Positions 1 through 9,506 of a stretch of DNA of 54,329 nucleotides are shown here, piece by piece. The translations under genes and the position numbers were made by a program. The notes under the pieces are model-generated. The model saw only the letters and a program-made list of their open reading frames with translations, ran no database searches and had not been told where the DNA came from. Position 1 is the first letter of the stretch, and each line of letters begins with the position of its first letter. Origin of the DNA: an uncultured Helicobacter sp. (GTDB taxonomy: Bacteria > Campylobacterota > Campylobacteria > Campylobacterales > Helicobacteraceae); assembly GCA_947177485.1 (NCBI GenBank), contig CAMWUR010000006.1, positions 1 to 54,329 on the forward strand, read 5' to 3'.

Positions 1-250
1 ACAATCCAATCATGAGTGCGACTCAAGTCGCACCTCCAAATAGGAATGTCATTGCAAGCGTGTGCCCGAAGCAATCCATGACGTTGGGCAATTATAGAAT
101 CATTGATTGCTTCGCGTAAGCTCGCAATGATGAATCTTTGTCATGTTGAGCATTAGCGAAACATCTCGTTATTGCGAGAGGCGTTAGCCTCATGGCAATC
201 TACGATTCTTGTTTATCCAACGTCGTGGATGGCTTTGCTCGCCACAATGA
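1..250. repeat. Mosaic of dispersed intergenic repeats
   Basis: There is no convincing gene here; pheA ends at 262. The stretch is built from short units that recur at 14359-14550 and 15711-15928. A palindromic unit at about 13-39 reads AGTGCGACT-x-AGTCGCACCTCC. A second unit reads ATTGCTTCGCG.AAGCTCGCAATGA (about 107-131). A third, about 139-171, reads GTCATGTTGAG...GAAACATCTC. The units behave like REP/BIME-type mosaics. Whether they end transcription of the pheA operon is unknown. Confidence 0.75.
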
Positions 251-261
251 TTAAAATCCCA

Positions 262-1332
262 TCACCCTCGCGCATAGCTTCCAAGCCATTTGATGCTGTG
301 TTTGGTTGCGAGGAGCTGTTGCAACTGCGGGTCGTGAATGTGCCCGTCAAGGTCGATAAAAAACTGGAATGCAAAGCTTGTGTTGGAATCTTGTTTGGGA
401 CGTGATTCGATTTTGCTCATATTCACCCCCGCTTCTTTAATCACATTGAGCAAGCCCGCGAGCGTTCCGGGCTTATCGCTATCCACCAAATCCACGCATA
501 GCGAGGTTTTGTCATTCCCGCTTGGCTCGTTGGCAAAATCGCCAAGAATCACAAAACGTGTTTGGTTGTTACTGAAGTCTTCAATCGACTCGAACAGCAC
601 AGGCAGCGCATAGAGCTTTGCCGCAACGCGCGAACAAATCGCTGCTGCGTCTTTCTCGTTTGCAGCAAGCTGTGCTGCGCGCGCTGTGCTTTCGACAGCC
701 ACACGTTCGACTTCTTCGAGGTTGTGTTGGTTGAGAAACTCATAGCATTGTCCAAATGCGATGTCTTTGGAATAGATTCGCCGAATCTGGTCGGGGCTTT
801 CGCACAGGCTCGCGAGGCTATGGTGAATGGGCATGACAATCTCGCCAATAATCTTGAGGCTTGTTTGCGCGAGATTATCGAGCGTCTCGCCCACAGCGCC
901 GTTTTTGTTGTTCTCAATCGGGACGATTCCATATTGCGCTCGCCCATGTTCAAGCGCACGAAAAACCGAGCTAATCGTCTTCATCGACATATAGCTACAA
1001 ATCCTACCAAAACGGCTCTCTGCTGCTTGGTGTGTGTAGCTGCCAAGTGGTCCGAGATAGGCAACGCGCTCGGGCAGCTCGAGGTTGCGGCTGGCGGCAA
1101 AAATTTCCATATAAATCGCATCGATTGCCTCGCGGCTTAGGGCATTTTCGCCTTCACTTTTGGTATACAGCCGTGCGAGAATCTCACGTTCGCGCTCGGG
1201 GCGATAGATTCGCGTTTGGCTTTGTCGTTTGAGCTCGCCAATGCGCTTGACAATCTGCATACGCTGTGCAAGCAGCTCCAATATCGAATCATCGATTGTA
1301 TCAATCTCTTTGCGAAGCTGTATAATGTCCAT
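262..1332 (-). CDS. pheA: Bifunctional chorismate mutase/prephenate dehydratase
   Basis: This cytosolic enzyme of phenylalanine synthesis converts chorismate to prephenate and then to phenylpyruvate. The 356 residues show an AroQ chorismate mutase domain (about 1-85, starting MDIIQLRKEIDTIDD), a prephenate dehydratase domain (about 90-270, with YLGPLGSYTHQAA and the TRF motif in NQTRFVILG) and a C-terminal ACT domain containing the ESRP phenylalanine-binding motif. The length is normal for the P-protein family. The start codon overlaps the pssA stop by one base (TAATG), so translation is probably coupled. It is the last gene of a long minus-strand run and is followed by repeats. Confidence 0.95.
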   Translation of the reverse strand: MDIIQLRKEIDTIDDSILELLAQRMQIVKRIGELKRQSQTRIYRPEREREILARLYTKSEGENALSREAIDAIYMEIFAASRNLELPERVAYLGPLGSYTHQAAESRFGRICSYMSMKTISSVFRALEHGRAQYGIVPIENNKNGAVGETLDNLAQTSLKIIGEIVMPIHHSLASLCESPDQIRRIYSKDIAFGQCYEFLNQHNLEEVERVAVESTARAAQLAANEKDAAAICSRVAAKLYALPVLFESIEDFSNNQTRFVILGDFANEPSGNDKTSLCVDLVDSDKPGTLAGLLNVIKEAGVNMSKIESRPKQDSNTSFAFQFFIDLDGHIHDPQLQQLLATKHSIKWLGSYARG

Positions 1333-2057
1333 TAGCCGTTCCTTTTGCTATGCCAAATATGTTTGAGAATGAGATAGAATGCACGTAACACGCCAAATAA
1401 GATATAGCCTGTGATGAGAATCGCGATTCCAAGTGATGTGTAGAGATAGAGTAGCACAAGCACAATGATAATAAACACAATGAGCGTGCGCAGGCTAATG
1501 CCTTTGTCTGCCCAATGTTTGAAGCTCGGATAGCGGATATTGCTGACCATGAGCACCGACACGCACAACGCCATGACCAAAAGCGCAATATCAAACCATT
1601 GTGGCAAATCATAATGCACATCAATGAGAATCCACGAGGCGACAAACACAGCAGCAGATGGAATCGGCAAGCCGATAAACACGTTTGGGTCGCTGCTATT
1701 TGCAGCGACGTTGAAGCGCGCAAGGCGCATAGCGCCCATCACGACAAACAGCCCCGAGACAACGATTCCAAACTTGCTAAAATGAATGCCCAGATACATA
1801 AACAATAGCGCGGCGGGCGCGACACCAAACGCGATGACATCAGCAAGCGAATCGAACTCAACACCAAATTTACTCGTTGTGCCCGTGAGACGCGCAACGC
1901 GACCGTCGAGCCCGTCAAAAATGAGCGCGCAAAAAATCAACCAGCATGCGTTTTCAAACCGCCCCGATGCCGCATGCGCAATGCTCAAAAACCCGAGAAA
2001 GGCGCTTAGGGCTGTGAAAAAATTGGGCAGAATATAGAGAGGATTAATCTGCATCAT
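1332..2057 (-). CDS. pssA: CDP-diacylglycerol--serine O-phosphatidyltransferase
   Basis: An inner-membrane enzyme making phosphatidylserine, the precursor of phosphatidylethanolamine. The CDP-alcohol phosphotransferase signature DGxxARxxxxxxxxGxxxDxxxD is complete (DGRVAR...G.EFDSLAD, about residues 50-72). Several hydrophobic segments follow to the C-terminus, and the 241-aa length is usual. It lies 14 bp after ftsH and overlaps pheA by one base. H. pylori also keeps pssA near ftsH. A serine rather than glycerol acceptor is inferred from family resemblance and this conserved neighbourhood. Confidence 0.93.
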   Translation of the reverse strand: MMQINPLYILPNFFTALSAFLGFLSIAHAASGRFENACWLIFCALIFDGLDGRVARLTGTTSKFGVEFDSLADVIAFGVAPAALLFMYLGIHFSKFGIVVSGLFVVMGAMRLARFNVAANSSDPNVFIGLPIPSAAVFVASWILIDVHYDLPQWFDIALLVMALCVSVLMVSNIRYPSFKHWADKGISLRTLIVFIIIVLVLLYLYTSLGIAILITGYILFGVLRAFYLILKHIWHSKRNG

Positions 2058-2071
2058 GCTCTTGTTATAAT

Positions 2072-4021
2072 CTACCCTGCTTTTGTCTGCTCATCATCAG
2101 CTGCAACAAGACGGCTTGGGATTCCCTGTTCTTTTTCGTATTCAGCAATAATCTCGCGCACGCGCTCGCCGTCAATGGTTTCTTTGTCATACAAATCTTT
2201 GACCATAATCTCAATCGCGCCCTTGTAGTCTTGCAACGTAGCGCGCACAGCGTCGAATCGCTCACGCAAAAAGCCTTTGACATAATCATCGACTTCTTGT
2301 GCCGTCTTGTCGCTAAACTCGCGTGCGCTGCTTAATCCGCCGTTTAGGAAAGTGTTGCGCGGTTTTTCGAGCACCATAAGCCCGACAATGTCCGTCATGC
2401 CATAATAGCTAATCATCGCCTTGATAATGTCTGTTGCGCGCTCCAAGTCGTTGCTAGCACCCGTTGAAATCTCGCCGATAAAGACATCTTCGGCTGCACG
2501 CCCGCCGAGCAAAACGTCGACTTCGGCAATCAATTCATGTTTTTGCATAAGATATTTGTTTTCTTCGGGTGTATTCAACGTATAGCCCAGCGCGGCGAGC
2601 CCACGTGGGATAATCGAAACCTTGCTGACTTTTTTCGCCCCTTTGGTAATCTCGGCAAGCAGCGCATGCCCGCTTTCATGGTAGGCAACAATGCGCTTTT
2701 CTTTGGGCGAAATTCGACGTGATTTTTTCTCGAGTCCCGCGATTCCGCGCTCGACTGCCTCGAGGAAATCACTCTGTTCAACCTCTTTTTTGTTTGCGCG
2801 CCCTGCGAGCAGGGCAGCTTCGTTGATGATATTTGCCAAATCCGCTCCCGCAAGCCCTGCTGTGAGGCGCGCAATCTCTTCAAGCTCAACATCGCGCGCG
2901 AGCTTGATGCTCTGAATATGCACCTTGAGTACCTCAACGCGCCCATTGAAATCGGGTTTATCCACCAAAACCTGCCTATCAAATCGCCCGGGGCGCAAAA
3001 GTGCGGGGTCGAGCACCTCGGGGCGGTTGGTTGCTGCAAGCACGATGACAGGAGAAGAATCCGAGCTAAAGCCGTCCATTTCGGCAAGCAACTGATTAAG
3101 CGTTTGTTCGCGCTCATCATTGCCGCTAATCATGCCGCCTGCTGCGCGGCTCTTGCCGATTGCATCAATCTCATCGATAAAGATAATTGCGGGTGCTTCC
3201 TTTTTTGCTGTCTCGAACAAATCGCGCACGCGGCTTGCGCCCACGCCCACGAACATTTCGATGAAACTGCTGCCGCTGACTGAAAAAAACGGCACATCAG
3301 CCTCGCCAGCGACTGCCTTTGCAAGGAGCGTTTTGCCCGTCCCCGGAGGACCAACGAGCAACACGCCTTTGGGAATCTTCGCACCAAGCTTGAGGTAACG
3401 TTCGGGATATTTGAGAAAATCGACAATCTCAACGACTTCTTCTTTTGCCTCTTTATTCCCTGCCATATCATTGAATTTGACTTTTGGCTTTTCGGAATTG
3501 ACAAGCTTGCGCGCGCTGCCCATGCCAAGGATTCCGCCGCCCATGTTTTTCTGCATACGATTTGCAAGAAACATCCAAATTGCGAAGAAAATAAATACGG
3601 GCAGCACCCAACTAAAAATCAAATCCGAGAACCAATTGCTTTCGTTGTAGCCGCTGTATTCGATGTTGCTTTTGTCTAAAAGCGGAATCAAGGTGTCATC
3701 GGGGATAATACGTTTGGTCACATAGACCATTTTGTTGCCACCGCTTTCAGAAATCGCTTTGATTGTTGTTTGCCCAATCGCGACATAGCTCACATTTTTG
3801 TTTTCAATCCGTTTTTTGAGGTCGTAATAATTAATGCTTTGCGTGATGGTGTTGCCTCCACCAAGCTTTGTGCTAAGGCTGTCGCTATCGGCAAAACCAA
3901 AGCCTTTGAAGAGCACTATCAACACAATGCTGACAATCGCAAACAATAAAAGCGGATTCTGCCCAAAAAAACGGGGGTTTTTATCGGGTTTGTTGGAATC
4001 ATTTTTGGGAGTATTGTTCAT
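2072..4021 (-). CDS. ftsH: ATP-dependent zinc metalloprotease FtsH
   Basis: A membrane-anchored AAA+ protease for quality control of membrane and regulatory proteins. The 649 residues contain a first transmembrane helix at about 24-43, a periplasmic domain, a second helix at about 133-152, the AAA module with Walker A GPPGTGKT (224-231) and Walker [12 protein letters not shown], then the zinc-protease motif HESGH. The length is typical of the family. It lies between prmA (21 bp upstream) and pssA (14 bp downstream), part of the order cheY-prmA-ftsH-pssA known from H. pylori. Nothing is missing or unusual. Confidence 0.97.
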   Translation of the reverse strand: MNNTPKNDSNKPDKNPRFFGQNPLLLFAIVSIVLIVLFKGFGFADSDSLSTKLGGGNTITQSINYYDLKKRIENKNVSYVAIGQTTIKAISESGGNKMVYVTKRIIPDDTLIPLLDKSNIEYSGYNESNWFSDLIFSWVLPVFIFFAIWMFLANRMQKNMGGGILGMGSARKLVNSEKPKVKFNDMAGNKEAKEEVVEIVDFLKYPERYLKLGAKIPKGVLLVGPPGTGKTLLAKAVAGEADVPFFSVSGSSFIEMFVGVGASRVRDLFETAKKEAPAIIFIDEIDAIGKSRAAGGMISGNDEREQTLNQLLAEMDGFSSDSSPVIVLAATNRPEVLDPALLRPGRFDRQVLVDKPDFNGRVEVLKVHIQSIKLARDVELEEIARLTAGLAGADLANIINEAALLAGRANKKEVEQSDFLEAVERGIAGLEKKSRRISPKEKRIVAYHESGHALLAEITKGAKKVSKVSIIPRGLAALGYTLNTPEENKYLMQKHELIAEVDVLLGGRAAEDVFIGEISTGASNDLERATDIIKAMISYYGMTDIVGLMVLEKPRNTFLNGGLSSAREFSDKTAQEVDDYVKGFLRERFDAVRATLQDYKGAIEIMVKDLYDKETIDGERVREIIAEYEKEQGIPSRLVAADDEQTKAG

Positions 4022-4042
4022 TCAAAACCTTGTTCGTTTGGG

Positions 4043-4897
4043 CTAGTCCTTGCATAGGAGCAAGGCGACCCATTCATTTTGTATTCTTTCATCTTGCAAA
4101 GAAAAGCCGACAAACCGCGCAAGTACATTTTCTTTTGCATTTTGCAAAATGCCCGAAAGCAGCAGTAGCGAACCCTTTTGGCTATGCGCGCAAAACTGCT
4201 CATAGAGCGCAATCACAATGACGGCAAGCAAGTTTGCCATCATCAACGCATAGCAACCCTCTGCTTGCTCCATCGAGCCACACCAAAGACTTTCAAGACT
4301 TGCGGTGTTGTTGATAAAATTTTTTTGTGTTTCAGAAACGGCAAGGGAATCGGTATCGCAAGCAAAAACTCGTGCCCCCTTTTTTGCAGCAGCAATACCC
4401 AAAACACCACTGCCACAGCCCACATCAAGCACACGTTGATGCTGCACATCTAAACCACTCAATATCTCAAGACACATTGCCGTACTCTCATGATGTCCCG
4501 AGCCAAAGGCGAGCGCAGGGTCGATGACAATATCAATCAATGTTCCTTCATTGCAAGCTGTATGGGGCGCATGCCATGAAGGGCGCACAGCAAAATCCCC
4601 GCAAACAACGGGCATAACGGATTGTTTGTAGGATTCTATCCAATCGCGATTGGGTTTTTGAGTGAAGCTATGCGTATATGAGATGTCCTCATTTAGGCGT
4701 TCACGTAAGATTGCGGCAAACGAATCGAGCTGCAACAATAACGCATGTGGCGGCTCTTCGCGATAGATGACAAAGGCGCTTTTGCCGTCTATCTCGCGCT
4801 CTTCAATCGCTTCTTGCGTGGTCTGCAACAAGAAATCAGCAAAGAGCTCTGCATAGCTGCTGGGGACAACCCATAGCTCATAATAAAACTCTTTCAT
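4043..4897 (-). CDS. prmA: Ribosomal protein L11 methyltransferase
   Basis: A SAM-dependent enzyme that methylates ribosomal protein L11. The class I methyltransferase core has the PrmA hallmark AFGSGHHEST followed by motif I VLDVGCGSGVLGIAAAKKGA and the acidic ACDTD of motif II. At 284 aa it is of normal length for epsilon-type PrmA, with an N-terminal L11-recognition region (about 1-110). It sits 14 bp after cheY and 21 bp before ftsH, so it is almost certainly cotranscribed with both. Confidence 0.93.
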   Translation of the reverse strand: MKEFYYELWVVPSSYAELFADFLLQTTQEAIEEREIDGKSAFVIYREEPPHALLLQLDSFAAILRERLNEDISYTHSFTQKPNRDWIESYKQSVMPVVCGDFAVRPSWHAPHTACNEGTLIDIVIDPALAFGSGHHESTAMCLEILSGLDVQHQRVLDVGCGSGVLGIAAAKKGARVFACDTDSLAVSETQKNFINNTASLESLWCGSMEQAEGCYALMMANLLAVIVIALYEQFCAHSQKGSLLLLSGILQNAKENVLARFVGFSLQDERIQNEWVALLLCKD

Positions 4898-4911
4898 GTC
4901 CCAAAACCCGT

Positions 4912-5289
4912 CTAGCCCTCGTTCGTTCCTAAAACAGCTTCGAGTTTTTCCTTGAGAACTTGTGGGGTAAAAGGCTTGACAATGTAGTTGTTCACGCCTG
5001 CCTTGAGCGCTGTAATTACCTCTGCCTTGCCTCCTTCTGTCGTTACCATAATGATAGGAATATCGGTAAAACGCGAATCGGCACGCACTTTTTTCACGAG
5101 GTCGAGCCCATTCATTTCGGGCATATTCCAGTCCGTAATCAGCACCTTCACATCGCCATTAGCGTCCATTTTCTCCCAGCCCTCAACGCCATTTTCGCCT
5201 TCAAGAACATCGTCATAGCCTAGCCGTGCTAAGGTATTCTTGATAATTCGTCTCATCGTTGAGCTATCATCAACTACAAGCAGTTTCAC
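4912..5289 (-). CDS. cheY: Chemotaxis response regulator CheY
   Basis: A single-domain receiver protein that, when phosphorylated by CheA, binds the flagellar switch. The acidic pocket D7-D8, phospho-acceptor D53, T83 and K105 are all present, and there is no output domain (125 aa). Translation starts at a GTG (5287-5289) behind AAGGAG; no upstream in-frame ATG fits. A 64-bp gap separates it from hisA, the longest gap in this gene run. It may therefore carry its own promoter, for example an AT-rich box reading TGATAAAAT on the minus strand near 5344. Confidence 0.95.
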   Translation of the reverse strand: MKLLVVDDSSTMRRIIKNTLARLGYDDVLEGENGVEGWEKMDANGDVKVLITDWNMPEMNGLDLVKKVRADSRFTDIPIIMVTTEGGKAEVITALKAGVNNYIVKPFTPQVLKEKLEAVLGTNEG

Positions 5290-5353
5290 GGGACTCCTTT
5301 TTAAAAATTCAGCATCGAAATCAAAAGATTGATAGGCAGCATTTTATCAGAAG

Positions 5354-6067
5354 TTAGTTTAATTTTTGCAAAACACGTTCCAAATTCACGCGCCCTTCAT
5401 AAAAAGCCTTGCCCACAATCACGCCGCCAAGTTTGGATTGTTTGAGTGTTTCAATCTCTTCTTCGCTTGAAAGCCCTCCGCTCGCGAGCACAGCATGCCC
5501 GCTTGCCGCAGCAATCTCCTCACTAAAAGCAAGATTGATTCCACCAAGTGTGCCGTCTTGCCCAATATCTGTACAAATGATTGCCGCAAGCGCAATGCCT
5601 TTGAAAAGTTCGGCGAGCTCCACAGCCTGCATCTTGCCCTGCTCAACCCAGCCGCTCACGCTCACAAAGCCTTCTTTTGCGTCAATGCCCACGACAATCG
5701 GGTATTTCTCTGCCATACTTATCGTAAAAAGCGGGTCGCGCATTGCCACAGAGCCAAGAATCACGCGGTTGATTCCAAGCTCGAGATAACGTTTAATCCC
5801 GTCTTCATTGCGGATTCCGCCGCCAAGCTCAATTTGAAGGTTTGTTTGCTTGCGAATCTGTGTAATCACATCGAGATTCACGGGCTTGCCCGCAATCGCG
5901 CCGTCCAAATCAATCAAATGCAGCCAACGTGCGCCCATTTCTTCAAATCGCCGCGCAACAGCAACGGGGTTGGTATCATAAATCTTTGCGCTGTCCATGA
6001 CGCCCCGCGTGAGGCGTACAACCTCGCCATTTTTCAAATCAATCGCGGGAATAATTTCAAAAGACAT
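5354..6067 (-). CDS. hisA: ProFAR isomerase HisA
   Basis: This (beta/alpha)8-barrel enzyme isomerises phosphoribosylformimino-5-aminoimidazole carboxamide ribotide in histidine synthesis. The N-terminus [17 protein letters not shown] carries the catalytic Asp and phosphate-binding residues. The second catalytic Asp lies in [12 protein letters not shown]. The phosphate-binding loops GGGIR and ASGGLSS are intact. At 237 aa it is normal in length. hisH lies 9 bp upstream. HisF, the usual partner of HisH, is not in the window. Confidence 0.95.
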   Translation of the reverse strand: MSFEIIPAIDLKNGEVVRLTRGVMDSAKIYDTNPVAVARRFEEMGARWLHLIDLDGAIAGKPVNLDVITQIRKQTNLQIELGGGIRNEDGIKRYLELGINRVILGSVAMRDPLFTISMAEKYPIVVGIDAKEGFVSVSGWVEQGKMQAVELAELFKGIALAAIICTDIGQDGTLGGINLAFSEEIAAASGHAVLASGGLSSEEEIETLKQSKLGGVIVGKAFYEGRVNLERVLQKLN

Positions 6068-6076
6068 GGAATCTCC

Positions 6077-6691
6077 TTAATTTTTAATAAAATTCTCTAA
6101 AATTTTGAGCCCGATATTGTGGCTCTTCTCGGGGTGCGGTTGCAAGCCATAGATTCGATTCTGCGCAATTGCGCTTACAAATGTTTGTCCATAATCCGTT
6201 TGCGCTAGAATCACAGCGCTATCACGTGGCTTGACACAATAGCTATGCACGAAATACAAAAACTCGCTTTGCGCAAGGTCGACATTCAGCGCGCAATCGC
6301 GTACAAAATGCAGCTGATTCCAGCCCATGTGCGGAATCTTTGGCGCATTGCACAGCGGCACAACCTCGCCGCTGACAATGCCAAGCCCAACGTGCTCGCC
6401 AAACTCATAGCTCACATCAAATAAAAGCTGCATGCCAAGGCAGATTCCAAACAATGCGTTCTTGCTTTCTCGCGTGCTCTGCGCATAGTCGCGCAATGCG
6501 GGCTCAAACCCTTTTGCACGCAATGCTTGCATTGCCGCGCCAAATGCGCCCACGCCGGGGACGATGACTCGTGTAAAATCAAACAAACGTGCGGGAGAAT
6601 CGACCAAGATTCCCTCCGCACCCACAGCCAAAAGTGCATTTTTGACACTCGCAATATTGCCAGCCCCATAATCCACAATCGCAACACGCAT
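6077..6691 (-). CDS. hisH: Imidazole glycerol phosphate synthase subunit HisH
   Basis: The glutamine amidotransferase subunit that supplies ammonia to HisF in histidine synthesis. A class I triad is visible: nucleophile C84 in GICLGMQ, and H186 and E188 in PHPEKS. Oxyanion-strand residues lie in VPGVGAFG. The length of 204 aa is usual. Its start overlaps the stop of the preceding membrane-protein gene by one base, and hisA follows after 9 bp. Confidence 0.95.
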   Translation of the reverse strand: MRVAIVDYGAGNIASVKNALLAVGAEGILVDSPARLFDFTRVIVPGVGAFGAAMQALRAKGFEPALRDYAQSTRESKNALFGICLGMQLLFDVSYEFGEHVGLGIVSGEVVPLCNAPKIPHMGWNQLHFVRDCALNVDLAQSEFLYFVHSYCVKPRDSAVILAQTDYGQTFVSAIAQNRIYGLQPHPEKSHNIGLKILENFIKN

Positions 6692-7602
6692 CAGTCTGCC
6701 TTTTCTTTAATGCTATATACAAAATAGATATAGATAGCGAGCCCAACAAGCAACAATGCGACACCACCAATGAGATAAATTGCATACACAATTTTATCAG
6801 GCTCTGTAATCGTAAATTTAAATACGAGCATCAGCGCCTCAATTGCAAGTGCAATAATAATTGAACCCAAAAAACGAATCATTGTTTGATGTGCCATTTT
6901 GTGGTCGCTACTCACGCCACGTCCCAAAACTTCTTGCCCAAAAAGCGTTTTGACAAGGTCAAAAATTGCTAATGAAAGCGTAAGTAAAATGGTTGCTTCA
7001 AAAATCTCTTTGATGTCGAGTGTATTAAAATGCTGGATTCCATGTAAAATACTCAACACACCACGTACAAGCAGCAAAAATGCCACAGCGAGTAGTAGAA
7101 CAGAAAGTACACCATACATTATCTTGCTAAAATGCTCAAAACCAACCGAGAGAGTTGTTGACTGCGCAAGTCGAATCGCTTGGGGCAACTCAAAATCAAG
7201 ACATGCAACATATTGTAATTCATGTGCTTCATTATAAATCGGATAGGCTGCCGTAACGACAAGATTGCCATCATTTCGTGTGGGGTAGGGGTCTGTTAAA
7301 ATACATTTGCGCTCCTCGATTGCACGATAAAAATAGGCGCGGTGGTTAAAATTCTTGCCACGTGCACTTGGATTTTGGACATGCCCTGTGATTGTCTCAA
7401 TCACTTGTGTGCCATGCGAATCTAAAATATATGCCGCATCAACACTCCCAATTTCTTTAAATATTTTTTGCAAGCCCTCATGGACTTTGCTCAATTCAAT
7501 CACGGGTAAATGGTTTTTGATATTGCGCACAAACAAATAGCAAGCATACGCTCGCACTTCATAACGCAAATCTTTAAAAGTTTCAATCTCTTTTGAAAGC
7601 AT
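6691..7602 (-). CDS. Membrane protein with PDC/Cache-like sensor domain
   Basis: The first 150 or so residues look like a PDC/Cache extracellular sensor domain, with phrases such as YILDSHGTQVIE, RAYFYRAIEE, DPYPTRNDGNLVVTAAYPI and ACLDFELP typical of that fold. About four transmembrane segments follow (near 158-185, 200-222, 240-262 and 270-297). There is no clear N-terminal membrane anchor, so the domain's location is uncertain. No kinase, cyclase or chemotaxis output domain is present. It is packed between the exonuclease gene (adjacent) and hisH (1-bp overlap). The function is unknown; ligand sensing is inferred from the fold alone. Confidence 0.7.
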   Translation of the reverse strand: MLSKEIETFKDLRYEVRAYACYLFVRNIKNHLPVIELSKVHEGLQKIFKEIGSVDAAYILDSHGTQVIETITGHVQNPSARGKNFNHRAYFYRAIEERKCILTDPYPTRNDGNLVVTAAYPIYNEAHELQYVACLDFELPQAIRLAQSTTLSVGFEHFSKIMYGVLSVLLLAVAFLLLVRGVLSILHGIQHFNTLDIKEIFEATILLTLSLAIFDLVKTLFGQEVLGRGVSSDHKMAHQTMIRFLGSIIIALAIEALMLVFKFTITEPDKIVYAIYLIGGVALLLVGLAIYIYFVYSIKEKAD

Positions 7603-8391
7603 TTATTCACTCCTTGCTAATTCTGCTTGGATTGCCTCCACAAATGCTGCTGTGTATGGCTTTTGCTCGGGAATCTTTTCTTGCAGATTCTGCAAACATG
7701 CGCGATAATGCGCAAGCCCAAACTGCCCACAAAGCAATTGCCATTTCAAAAACAACCAATAGGTATTGAGCACATCAGATTCACAATAAGTGTCAATTTC
7801 GCTCATTTTGCCCTCTGCATAGAGGCGATAGACCTCATCGCCATGCACATCAAACTTGCCGGGCAGCTGGCATGCAAATGCGATGTTATGCAGCTTCAGC
7901 CCACGTGTTGCTGCGCCAAAATGTCCCAAAGAATCGAACAAATCGAGATGGAATCGCTCGCTATAACGTTGGCGATAGTTCTCCCATTTGTCCTTGCCTG
8001 CTGCGGGATTCTGCGTCTCAAAATATGCCTCTGCTTGCAGGTTGTAGCGCATTGCGCGCAAAAGCAACATGGGCATATCAAATCCTCTACCATTAAAGCT
8101 CACCAAACGTGGCTGTTTTTGCAAATAGGCGAGGAATGCTCCGATAATCTCGCACTCACTCTTGCCCGCCTCAAAGCAGCCTAAACGCAACATCATTCCA
8201 TTAGGTTGTGCAATCAGCGCTGCAATAGTAATCACTTTATGGAAACAATGGGGCAAAAATGCGCTGCCATTTTGCTCTTTTGCCTCTGCAAACGCTTGTT
8301 CGCATACGTTCAAAAAATCGCCCTGATAGCCATAAACACGACTCAAAAGCTCGACATCTGGAATGGTCTCGCAATCAAACACACAAATCAT
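7603..8391 (-). CDS. 3'-5' exonuclease of the PolB-like DEDDy type
   Basis: The protein resembles the predicted 3'-5' exonucleases related to the proofreading domain of DNA polymerase B. Motif I is FDCET (D6, E8), motif II lies in SFNGRGFDMPML, and motif III is the Y-x3-D of YCESDV. Together these give the DEDDy metal-binding set. The length is 262 aa with no other domain, so it is a stand-alone nuclease probably acting in DNA repair. Substrate and partners cannot be told from sequence. Its ATG overlaps the dapE stop in ATGA. Confidence 0.8.
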   Translation of the reverse strand: MICVFDCETIPDVELLSRVYGYQGDFLNVCEQAFAEAKEQNGSAFLPHCFHKVITIAALIAQPNGMMLRLGCFEAGKSECEIIGAFLAYLQKQPRLVSFNGRGFDMPMLLLRAMRYNLQAEAYFETQNPAAGKDKWENYRQRYSERFHLDLFDSLGHFGAATRGLKLHNIAFACQLPGKFDVHGDEVYRLYAEGKMSEIDTYCESDVLNTYWLFLKWQLLCGQFGLAHYRACLQNLQEKIPEQKPYTAAFVEAIQAELARSE

Positions 8392-9506
8392 TGCGCACTC
8401 CCAAACGCGCGAATCACTTGTGCAAAAATCGCGACAAGCTCCTCGATTTCGCGCACATGCACACGTTCATCAACAGCATGGATTCTATCATTGCACACGC
8501 CGCATTCCACGACATCAACACCAAAAGCAGCAAAATATTTTGCATCGCTCGTGCCGCCACCTGTCGAAAGAGTTGGCGTGCAACCTCTTTGTTGCAGCAC
8601 ATCGCGCATAATCTGAATCACTCTTGAATCGGGTTTGGTCAGAAAAGCAAACGAGCTTGCCTTCAGCTCGAGCTCATGCGGCACATCAGCCAGCACGTCT
8701 TCTAAATAGCTGCGCAACGATTCTTTAGTCGTTTTTGTCGAATTGCGCACATTGAACATGATTTTGAGCTCGCTTGGCGTGATATTCACGGCTTCGAGCC
8801 CGCCGCGAATGTCGGTGATGACAATGCGCGAAGGCTCGAAATGCGAATCGCCGCTATCGAGTTCCACGCCCGCAATTTTGGGCAACAGCGGGGCGATTTT
8901 ATCCACCGGGTTGTCGCATTTGGACGGATACGCCACATGCCCTTGAACGCCCTTGATACGTAAGATTCCATTAATCGAGCCGCGCCGCCCGATTTTGATG
9001 GTGTCGCCCACCCATTCCTCGGCTGTGGGCTCGGCGACAATCGCATAATTGGGCAGCATATTGCGCGCTTTGAGATGTTTGAGCATTTCTTGTGTGCCAT
9101 AAATCGCATCGCCCTCTTCATCGCTCGTGAGCAGTAACGAGATTCGCCCTTTGAAATGACAAAAATTATTCTCATTTCTAAGTGCCGCGACAAAAGCAGC
9201 AATCCCGCCTTTCATATCTTGTGTGCCGCGCCCATAAATAAAATCGCCGCTTTGCACGCCCGAAAAGGGCGCAACACTCCAGCCGCTGCCCGCGCTCACA
9301 ACATCGATATGCCCAGCAAAACAAAGATGGATTGAATCAGACGCGCCAAAATCGCGATAGCCAAAGAGATTGTGCACGCCATTTTTTTCGAGCGTTTCAA
9401 ATGTAAAATCGGGCAACAGCGCCTTGATGTCAGCAAAAATGCCTGATTCGTTTGGTGTGATACTCTCTTTGCGCACAAGCATTTGTAAGATTTCTATGGC
9501 ATTCAT
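8388..9506 (-). CDS. dapE: Succinyl-diaminopimelate desuccinylase
   Basis: A zinc M20-family hydrolase that removes succinate from N-succinyl-LL-diaminopimelate in lysine and peptidoglycan synthesis. Zinc ligands and catalytic residues are visible: H66 and D68 in AGHIDVV, bridging D97 in YGRGTQDMKGG, and general base E130-E131 in TSDEEGD. TGGGTSDAKYF near the C-terminus is characteristic of DapE. The length of 372 aa is usual. The stop of cmoA is directly adjacent, and the next gene overlaps by 4 bp. Confidence 0.95.
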   Translation of the reverse strand: MNAIEILQMLVRKESITPNESGIFADIKALLPDFTFETLEKNGVHNLFGYRDFGASDSIHLCFAGHIDVVSAGSGWSVAPFSGVQSGDFIYGRGTQDMKGGIAAFVAALRNENNFCHFKGRISLLLTSDEEGDAIYGTQEMLKHLKARNMLPNYAIVAEPTAEEWVGDTIKIGRRGSINGILRIKGVQGHVAYPSKCDNPVDKIAPLLPKIAGVELDSGDSHFEPSRIVITDIRGGLEAVNITPSELKIMFNVRNSTKTTKESLRSYLEDVLADVPHELELKASSFAFLTKPDSRVIQIMRDVLQQRGCTPTLSTGGGTSDAKYFAAFGVDVVECGVCNDRIHAVDERVHVREIEELVAIFAQVIRAFGSAQ

